A stretch of 64,000 nt of DNA from Arcuatula senhousia. Its lineage: Eukaryota; Mollusca; Bivalvia; Mytilida; Mytilidae. The translations under genes and the position numbers were made by a program. Positions 32,917-43,600 of this stretch are shown one piece after another (positions within the stretch are counted from its first letter, which is position 1; each line of letters starts with the position of its first letter). The DNA is taken from the NCBI GenBank assembly GCA_963971305.1, contig OZ020309.1, positions 18,345,001 to 18,409,000 on the forward strand, read 5' to 3'. Under the pieces are notes generated by a model. That model did not search any database, was not told the DNA's origin, and worked only from the letters and a program-made list of their open reading frames with translations.

Positions 32917-35900
32917 CACCGTATGGACTCGTGAGCGGATGAAAAGGTGAATCACGTACATGGAAATGGTAAATAACACACTTTGAAAAGGCAAAATTTT
33001 CAAAAATAGCAATATGTCATCAAAAAGGTCTATAATAAGCCCAGTAGCCATTCTTATATAAAAACAAATGCTATTGCACGGAACACCTCATATCTTTAGG
33101 TGTTTAATTTTGTTGGCATCATAATTCATTATTGAACGATTTGTTCCACAACCTCTTTACAAAATCAATACTTCATTTGAAATATGAATTTATTTACAAA
33201 AAAAATATTTACACACATTTCTGCTCAAACAGGTCAATATTTTTAGAACAATCATTATCACATGGAATGGGTTAACATGATAAATGAGTTCATTTATCTT
33301 ATATATCGCTTGTAAATGCCGATACACCGATAACGCAGGGCGAAAAGGTTACAAAATACGTGAGAAAAGCTAAAAAGGGTCAATGCGTGTTAAATTACAA
33401 CACAATAATGCAAATAAAGCGAAATTTGTTACATATTTGTTTTTTATTCTCATAAAATATTTTTAAAACCAATTGTTGCATATACATGAGGCGAAAAAAC
33501 ATGAATAACCCAATATTTAATGGCATAAGTATACATACATCTTTACATAAATATGTGTTACTGTTTGGAAATAAATTTAATTATCAGGTAAACGAAAAGA
33601 GGCTGTGAAATTAAGATAGCACGCCGCGAAATTAACTGTCGCGTAGAAGTTTAATTTATTTGATTGTCTTAAATAAGCTAAGCTGGCTTTTCTATCAAAC
33701 TTGATGTTAACGTTTGGCTATAAACTGATAAACTTAACTACCAACAATCACGGACAGGAGTTTCTTAAATTAGTTTACTGAATTCCAGCGTAAAATTAAT
33801 GGGGCTTGTTTAGGGGGGGGTACCAATATCCAATATCCCCGTAATTTTTTCATCAAATATCCCATATCCCAAAAAGTGTTTTTCCAGTATCCCATATCCC
33901 AGTAAATAAAATGGACTTAAATATCCCATATCCCAATATGTTTTGCCTCAAATATCCCGTATCCCATGAAAAAAATTGTGTGAATATCCCATATCCCATA
34001 TCCCAATATACCCTAAACAAGCCTCATTAATTTGAAAGTAGTTTTTATGCATTAAAAATTATACTACATAGCTTAATTTTTACAAACTATCAGTAAATCA
34101 AAAAAAAAAACAAAACAAAACAAAAACTAAAACTGCTTTTTGACGATTTTGAATTATTAAATTAATGCTTGTATTGATTGAGAAATATACCTCTTTTGTA
34201 ATACCGGGCAATTCAGAGACTGATTTAATCGACGCAATTTTGATTTCGCCACTTCTAATTTGACATACAATGTCCAGAATTGAAGAATCGTCATTCCTAA
34301 TATTATGTGACTTATTAGTTAAACTATATTTATTTACAAATTAAAACAGAATCAAGGAATATTCTTTCAGTTGCTGCGTCAAGATATTGGGAGATACTAA
34401 TTTATTTGTGTGAATCATGGTGTATGCTTACCTTCTTACCGATGTATTGTTTAAATTTAGCCTATTGCAACTAATTATAGATTAAACTAGGAAAAACCCG
34501 CGAATTCGCGGCTAAATCAATCGTTGCATTGCTTTAAAAAAAATTGTAGACCACACTTATTTAAAGTTAAATTAATACCGTAGAACCTTTCATTTGAGAT
34601 TAGACACAACCTTGTATGGTCATGCAAATGCAATGCTTTTCTTGTTTTAGTTTGGTTTATTTTGTCCCTCCTGTAGATTTATTTTTTCAGACAAAAGTCT
34701 AGTGGCAGGATACATTTTATTCATTCACCACGCAAATTAATCGTTGACCCTACTTTTACACATCTTAACATTTCAATATGGTTTTCATTTTTCTATCAAG
34801 TTTCAATTTTTGACGATAAAACATTTTTTGCATACATTTTTATAGTAAACATACCAATATAATCTATTATATAAAATCTTTAAATATAAAGCATAATTAA
34901 TGGAAAAGTTTTGTGGTTATTTTTTTTTGTAGTTGTCTGAAAACAGGGGAAATAATTTCAAACATTATTAAAAAGGAGGATATATTAAATTCCGGAACGA
35001 TGACGGCTATAGTGTTTCCGGATCAATTAATTAGGTTAATTAGCAAACTGCAGACATAATTGCATATGTGCTAATTAAATTTTAAAAGGGCACAACCATC
35101 CCCTATTTTTGATATATAAAGCTTAGTCGTAGCATTTGTTGTTTAGGCTGCAACCCGGCTAACAAAAAACGCTTCGTTATTTTAGTAGTATAGATAACAA
35201 GTACGGCGCACTCGATATTGACCCATCAACACACAATAACAAAGACAGGGCTAAATCTTGTGATTGAGGTAAGTACAAGTAATATTGATGTTTTGACTTT
35301 AGCTTATTTTAAAAAGTAAAAATCAGATACAGACATTTGCATAATAAGATAAGAAAGATTTATTTGAATTCGGATTTGTAAATAACAACAAACACAATCT
35401 CGAAAGAGCTTTTTTACATTATTTTTGGCAGAAAATTCGTACACAACCGTGGTCATGAAAATATAGCAGAGATTATATTATAGCAAATAATATGAATAAT
35501 ACTTTGAAAATAACTTTTTACCCCAATTTTCCTTCGATTTATAAGGGTCAGAGAGAGAGTTTTAAAATGGACATGTTTTGTGTTTCGGGTTCATATGTGT
35601 AACATGTATTTGATAGATATTTTCTATTATAAAACGTATGTTTAAAATAACAGGTTTTATATGTCATGTTTCAATACGCTTAATATCGCATCGAAATAGT
35701 TGACGGAATAGCCGAAGACGCTGTACATGTTTTCAAAGATGTTTTCATAAATTCAAATGACAACAAAGTTCCAGACATTAAATTTTGCTACGTCTGAGGC
35801 GCTCTACCAAAATTAGGATTCCCGACTTTTTATTTCATAGCAGTATTTTTTTTTTTAATAATGATTCAATTTGAATTGTATCTTTTTTTGCCCGGCAGTC

Positions 35901-36524
35901 TGTATGTGTTACATATTGCTCTTGGCAGCCACAGTCATCAACATAGACACTGACTAGTAGATCTACAAATTGAGTAATACAAGTTTATATTGATTCTTTC
36001 GGAATGAGAACGATTTATCGTTATATAACCATCGGCTCCAGCATTAATCATTTGCTGTTTCTTAACCATTTTTATATGCGTTACCGATTGATAACCTTTT
36101 CAGACGGCGTTACTTTAATTTTCGGCCATAACTTTTATTATAAGATCCGTGCCTATAAAAAAACGGTGTTTTGATATATTTCATATTCCTAAAAGCACGT
36201 GTATGCACATTGTATTCTTAAATAGTGTGATTTCATTAGAAAAAAATAAGTTTTATTGTTATTTTTTTGTAACATCATTTTGTCATTGAGTTGGAAGAAA
36301 ACAGAAACATTCTTTCGAAAAATATCATGCATCTTAAGAAAGGGAACGGTTTCATGTGTTCCGTGAGCCATGGCATTTAATATATAATTGAAATGGGTAA
36401 CGAAAAATGATACTCAAACATACCTTGTTTTGTTTTTAATCCGGTTATCCCTTTTCAAAGTGTGTTATTAACCATTTCCATCTACGTGAATCACCTTTTC
36501 ATCCGCTCACGAGTCCATACGGTG
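32917..36524. mobile_element. 3.6-kb TIR element with 6-bp target duplication, non-coding
   Basis: Flanked by GGTTTA on both sides (32911-32916 and 36525-36530). The terminal inverted repeats are about 75 bp with roughly four mismatches. They start CACCGTATGGACTCGTGAGC and continue through GGATGAAAAGGTGA, CACGTA, ATGGAAATGGT and ACACACTTTGAAAAGG. The 3.6 kb between them has no ORF above about 60 codons, so it is non-autonomous. A piggyBac-like MITE is nested at 33800-34026. The TIR start and 6-bp duplication do not let me name a superfamily. Confidence 0.85.
33800..34026. mobile_element. Nested TTAA MITE
   Basis: TTAA at 33796-33799 and 34027-34030. Inverted ends are TGGGGCTTGTTTAGGG and CCCTAAACAAGCCTCA. 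The interior is made of ATATCCCATATCCCA-type repeats next to a G8 run. 227 bp. It lies inside the 32917-36524 element and is therefore younger than it. Confidence 0.85.
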
Positions 36525-36530
36525 GGTTTA

Positions 36531-37004
36531 TGAATACCTTCTTAGTTTGCAGCTTGCGAGATTGAACTTGGTAGTGGCCCCAATAGCCTATTGTTATCGA
36601 TATCTGTAAAAGGGTAACATGCTAGGGGTATTCATTCTCCACATAGTATATATCTCCAACAACGTTTTTTCCATACCGAAAGACTTGCACCGTTCCCCGA
36701 GACTATTCCCGTAAATGGTACAACGAGAAATTTGGAAAATTGGTTCATGTTTTACCCTTGACGACGATCGAGCCACGAACCTTCGCTATTGAGTCCAACG
36801 CGTTAAAATGTAATTTAATATGTGAGCATCTGTATTGTTCAAGGAAGATGCTGTAAAAGTTTCATCAGAATCTATCCAGATGTTTAAGAGAAGTTGCACA
36901 TAAGAGTTGGCTACTTTGGTGTGTAGTAAGCAGAAACAGACACACGACGGATTTTGAAATATAAAGGGTAAAAATGCGCTCATACATAGAAGAAATGAGA
37001 TGTG
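36531..37004. other. Intergenic, no gene recognised
   Basis: No ORF, repeat or splice pattern could be assigned. Small minus-strand frames at 36594-36776 and 36786-37025 look incidental. Confidence 0.35.
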
Positions 37005-37330
37005 GAATAAGTGTACGCGACACAACCTATATTATAAACGTATATTTTAAATATCCACAATGGAAAACAGCCAGCAGCCTTCAATGTGACCAGCGGTCGC
37101 TGCTCGCTGTTTTTCAATTGGCCCCTGGATTGAAAATAAAATACATATGATTCAAGCTCAATCCCAAAGTGCAATGAAAGGCCCTCTTCTTGACAAAAAA
37201 AAAAACAATTAACATAGATTCGACTAAATACAAACATAAGCTTTGATAAAGATTCCTGGCTTAGGACAGGCACATTAAAATGTGGCGGGGTTAAACTAGT
37301 TTTTTGGCGCCAACCTTCCCCCTGTAGTAA
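37005..37330 (-). repeat. E2 copy
   Basis: 'gatgtggaataagtgtacgc', 'atccacaatggaaaacagcc', 'agcggtcgctgctcgctg', 'ttcctggcttaggacaggca', 'gtggcggggttaaactagtt'; the reverse complement of the plus-strand E2 copies. It lies 340 bp upstream of the LDLa gene start. Confidence 0.7.
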
Positions 37331-37671
37331 TGGTCCATTTTTTAAAAGCACACGTGAACATTCATTTCACAAATGTCAAATAATTCTAATTTTAAATTAA
37401 CTAAATCTATGAATTGACAGTTCGCTTTTATGTCTACGTGTTTATAGAATTACGACAATAGATAAGACCAAATTAGGAAAATTGTAGCTAATTTACCAAC
37501 ACCAAAATGAATATTACACGTGGAGAACACACAACAGATAGCTACGTGTGTTCATCAATTGGATGCTATTAAACTTTTAAGAGCTGATAATTTTTGTACA
37601 AGTTTCAAGCAATCATCAAAAGTGCTTTTTACACTTTGCATCTTACTTCTCGGCTTCAAACAACTGTTGCG

Positions 37672-40600
37672 ATGAAGACACTTTGCCATCCATTGATTTT
37701 TGCTGTCTTTACATTATTAAGTTTGGCTGTTACCATTAAAGGTAGGCTTTTAAAAGATTCGAAAAGCAAAGAAGTGCCAAATGGGGACATTCAAATATTG
37801 GAAGTCTGATAGGGACAAGACTAATCGGTAGACTACAGACGAATATAAAACGAAACACAAAGCATAGCAAATACGCAACCAACGTAAACGCAAAACGAGA
37901 GTAAACACAGACCAACATAGGTGTTCCGGAAATAATAAGAAAAGACTACCATAGCATTTTTTTTTTGTTCTTTGACAAATGTTTAACTTACATAATATAC
38001 TTGCTGGTTGGCTGAAGTTTAGCCGTGGGTAGATCTTATCCTGAACTACTAATATGTAACTTACAGGAGGTGGCGTGGCTGCTTCTGGCTACAATTTAGG
38101 TTTGGGGGGTAGATCGTTTCCTGAACTACTAATATTTAACTTACAGGGGATTGCTGCTTTTGGCTTCAGTTTACATGTGATAGAAGCAGAGATACCAATG
38201 GGGCATTCAAATGTCAAATTTCCGAAAGGACAGAGACAAAACCAGTAAACACAAGCAATAACAGCAAGAAAAATCAGGCAACATATAAAACACGGATCTT
38301 ATCTTTAACTACTTATATTTTACTTACAGGGGGTGGTTGTTTCTGGCTAACTTAACTCATGCGAAGAAATCCTGCTTTAAAATAATGAACCATATAATTT
38401 TAAACTACCATTGCAAGAAGCTGATGCTGTAAATCAAATTATATACATTTTTACCACCTATTAAATTACACCAACAAGGACCTTTGATATAAAAACGGAG
38501 GACATTTCTTAGCATGTACTCATATTTACCTTACAGGGGATGGCTGCTTCTGGCTCCAATTAAGCTGTGATGGTGGGTCTACTTGTGTAGACAGACAAAA
38601 CGTATGCGATGGAAAGGCTGATTGCAATGATGGTTCTGATGAAGCCCCAAAAATGTGTGAAGGTAAAATACAAATTATAATGGTTTAGAGGATGTGCATT
38701 TTATAGGTCCATTTTATTAAATGTTGACATAGATTTGGTACCTGTGATATGTTAACTTGAATGTCGGACATAGATGAATGTTCCGCAGCAGCAAAAGATT
38801 TCATAGATTCGGTTCTTCAGGGTGATCCCTTGTCATTTTTGATATTTCTGTCAGATTTTCGGAATCCTCTGGATTTTACAATTAAAATAGGGTTATTGGT
38901 TTTGCCCAGTAACCCCCTATTTTTTATATAATAGGGTTAGTTTAGAGCTACTTTACAAAGTTTTATAAATTTCTTGATATTTTGTATAGGTTTTTTCGCT
39001 TAAACAAGCCTAATGCTATGAAAAAATAAGTGAAAGCCTTTTCCCGTCAAATTTTGGACGCTTATTATCTCAAAGCCTATAAATTTGCTAAGCTTATTTT
39101 GTAGTATTACTTATTGTCTATTCATGCATCAAATGTATAAATGTAGATACCTTGTTATTTTCAAACGACCAACGAACACCTTTAACAATAATAGTTACAA
39201 AAAATATTGGTAATGAATGACTTTCTCATTATATATATTTTTTTTGCATTCATACATGTATGTATATATATACATGTATGAAAGTATGTATATGTATACA
39301 GGCTTAAAATTCAAATTTTTAATATTACAAATTTTGGTCACAATCAATTCAAAGAGAATTTATCTGGTACTTGTTTTACTAGTAGTTTGTCGCATAGATT
39401 TGATCACTAGCTTAGTACATACATTTGTGTGTAGTTTCAGGCTTTTGTTTAATAATATTAATATAATCAGACTGCTTTAAACAGGACGTAGGTGACAGAT
39501 CTGAAATAGAATTCCTTGATGCTGTATACTCATAAGTATACTCACTCAAAAAAGTAACGCAACAATACAAAATTTCCTTATATATTTTAAATAAACCTAC
39601 ATAATTTTAGATTTTTATTGCAAAGCCAGTTCTCAATCGATTTTAATGAAATAAAAACCAAAAGAACGACATAAGATTGAAAATTATTTTTATGATTTTT
39701 TAAAAAATCGTGACTTCACCGGTTTTTAAAAAATCACAAGTAGAAATCAATTGTTAATTTTATGCGTCAACAACCTGTTTAAATCAACCAAAATTTTCCG
39801 TGGAAAAACATTGGTTGTGTTTTACTCGTTTTCTATCAAAAACCGTAACAGCTAAGATTTTGCCTAAATCATAAAAAATAAACTTCATTTGTTTGTCTTT
39901 TTCTTGGTTTTTATTTGATAAAAAATGATTGAAAAACGGCTTGGCAATATTAATTTATAAAAAGGTAGGTTTACTTAAAACATAAAGGGAAATTTTCCTT
40001 TGTTGCGTAACTTTTTGAGAGAGTATAGTTGCTGAGAAAACTGTAACGAACATATTTTACCCCAGTTCGATAGTTTTATTGTTATCCTTACCTTCCCCGC
40101 TTACCACCCGAATTCATTGTATAACACGGATTTTGTGAAATCCAGCAAACAATATGATTAAAAATTAATTTAACTCTTTATGGCGTTTTACTTTACTAGC
40201 TGCAAACATATAAAGCTGGCGAAACACTTTTCTAAAAGAAAGAATGGTCTTAAACCATACTCCTGGAACAGAGTTTGTGATAATCACATAAGAATCTCTA
40301 ACTTCCTGGGATGATTTTAACAGTACTTTTTGACTAGGAAGTAGGTAAATAGATAGATTATTTTTCCCGCGGTGCAACTATGCCTTAGCCAATTGTTGTC
40401 TCCGCGGGAAAATGTTCCATCTGTTCCATGTGTTTTGTCATACTGCCGTTTCGGCAGACAAAAAGGTTAGAATTTTAGCTATGTAAATTAAAAATATAGA
40501 ACTGGTGCGTAAACTGTATAATGATAAAGAAATGTTCAATTATTTTCATGCGTACCAAAAAGTTCATCCATATTGAAATTGCTAATAGAAGTGTTGCACG

Positions 40601-43600
40601 CTGCATTCATTTGTATGATGAGTAATAATATCATTCAATATTAAACGGAGAAAACGATTTGCTGAAAGTCGTGCTAAATGACGTCAGACGACAAATAGTT
40701 GTGGCAAGGAGAATAGTTGGAAACTACTGCCCGGTCAATAGTTACAAGCTAACAACAACAAAATTTTTTTAAACATGAAAATATTGTATGCATTTATTAA
40801 AGAAAAACATTAAAGAGGTATAATAAAAAGTACTTAGTAAATGTACCCTGATATTCATAGACAAGATATACATGATAACATTTTCGCCTTAATTCGCTTA
40901 ATTCATTGGAACGTGCGATGGGAAATTAAACTGTATCATATTTTTTTTTCATCTACAGATTTCAAATGTGACAAAAGTGAGCAGAAATGTAAGGATGGAT
41001 TACAGTGTATATCTAAAATGGCAGTGTGTGACGGGGTCGAAAACTGTAACGACGAATCGGATGAGAATCTAGCGTTCTGTAAAGGTACTTGCTTATTCTG
41101 ACCTTATTTATTTATCTTAAAGGAAAAGTTTTGGAAAATAAGTTTCAAAACCAAATTACTTGGTGTGTGCTTCATATTAGCTATACCCCGATGCACCAGC
41201 AAAAGGCAATACCCTGCATTGATACCTGGGGCGGATCCGGAAATTTCCAAACGGAAGGGCGCGAAATTAAAAAAAAGTCTTCTGGGACCTATTGTTTAAT
41301 ACAGTACCTAACCAAAGTTTCCTTTCAAATGGGAGGTCGCGCCCCCGTCACGCCGGTTCTAAATCCGCCTTTGGATACAGAGGAAAACAATATGGAATTG
41401 ACTCTCGTCTGACTTGTATTGCTGTAGAAGAATTATATTTCGCAATTTACCATTTTTCTTGGTTTTCGTGGGTCAGAAATACCATAAAACTTAATCCAAA
41501 AAGAGAAAGCCAAATTTGAATTTGTTTCAATAACCAATTCCATTGTTAAACCTACAAATTCATAACTTTTAGATTATGAATTTTATTCCCATTTACGGAA
41601 AATAATCTCTTGGAATTTAAATACTTTTCAATTCGAAATATTTTTATTTTCATTTCAGATTACCAGTGCCCGGTTGATAAGACTAAATGTAACGATACCT
41701 TACAATGTGTTTGGAGGTCTGCCATGTGCGATGGAATCCAAAACGACTGCTTCGACCAATCTGATGAAGATAGAAAGTTTTGTGAATGTAAATATTTTGC
41801 TTTCCTTTCGCGCACATTTCTAAACATTAAAAGGATCGCCCCAATAGTCTGACACCTCGTTAGTCCGACACCCCAATAGTTAGACACTCCAATATTCCGA
41901 CATGATTTTTTTCAAAATTATTACTTTTCCATATGATTGGTTTTACATTCCCGTAGCCACACGCGTCAGCCACTACACCATCGGCTACTTGCGCCAAGGT
42001 GCGTGGTTCGATCCTCGTCCATGGCCAGGATCAGTGAAAATTTGATGAACCAATTTTCCGATTCTCTCTTGACAATATTTTCGAGTGTGGTATTATAAAG
42101 GAACGATGAAAGTCCCTCATGAGGGACGGGGCTACTCATTCAAGAACCCGAGGCACAAATCCCAGTCGCTTTGTTGACAAAGCAGCCTGACCCGATATCA
42201 AGTTTCTGGGCGCTCTTTGGTGGACTCTTACCGACAAGCCTTGAGCTGCTGCGGGCCAATTTGCCATCCGGAACCCACACGGATTTTCTATATTGTCAAT
42301 GGGATATTTGTTCTAAGTGATAAATGTTGTAATCCTCTTGTTGCATCAATTCTCTTTCCTCGCGCGTTTAAGCTTTTGCTCTGCTGCAGTAGTATCCATT
42401 TCAAGTTGTCAGTCGAAAATGTTGTACTCGAATAACAGGAACAACCCTTTGATTTTTTATGGGGGGAGGGGTTTCTCTTTGGAAATTTGAAATTAATTGA
42501 AAAATATAACCTACACTTAATTGGTTACAATTATTTCAGAGACGATGTTATTATCTTGTATATATTGACATGCAGGTTAAAAATCTATTAAAAACATTTT
42601 TTGGCAAAAAGCGTCAGTTGTATTTCGTAGAAGAGATAGCAGAATTTTGTTCTGAGAATGACGGAAGGGAGATTTTAGGTTGTCGAACTAACGGAGTGAC
42701 GGACTATTGGGGTGTAGGACAAATGGGGTATCGGACTATTGAGGTGTCGGAACATCGGCGCTTTAACACAGTCATTAGTATAAAGTCATAGTTCATTAAA
42801 CGCATCCATTTTCAAGTATAGAATACATGTATTCATTTTGATAATAAAAATCATGATTAGTTTGCAATATACTCAACTTTGAAAAATTTCCTATGTGTAT
42901 GGACTTTCTTTCATTCTTTCAATTCTTGCAATGAAAATGGTATCAACAATGAACGTTAAAATAAGTCATTAAAAACAAAACATAATGATAAAATGGTGAT
43001 GATTCCTGTAGAAGCTTAGTTATTGGTTCAAATGCCTGAGGCCAAGCTTATAAGTCATGGGCTAATTCAGCTGACTGAGATCCTATAACAAGGCAAATGC
43101 ACAAATCCTCAGTAATACGTACGCTCTTAATTACGGACAAACTTTCACAAAATTTAGAATATGCGCAACCATAACCTTCAAAGTTGAAATGCATAATAAA
43201 ATACCAAGAGATAAGAGATATGTATTTTTGTTATAAAGTAGAAGACGAGAATCATTTATATTATTTTTTCAATGCCATAAAAACCAGGCATATCGAAATG
43301 TTTTGTTTGAAAAGTTTAACTTTGAATCTTAAAATGAAATAAATAAATTGATATGGCTTTTAAATCCATCAACACTGGATCAAATCGCCATAGTTTTATC
43401 TTTTATTATACAGTAATTAGAACTGAGGAGAGAGGATACGGTATAATATACTATATTTTTTGTTATTGTTCATGTTGTACGTTTCATCTTTGTATTTCTT
43501 AATGTCATCCCTAATTGGGACATGTTTGCATTTATAAAGTTTATTGATAAATATTGTACAATAATTTTAGCTGTACCTTGTGGTTTATTCCAATGGAAAT

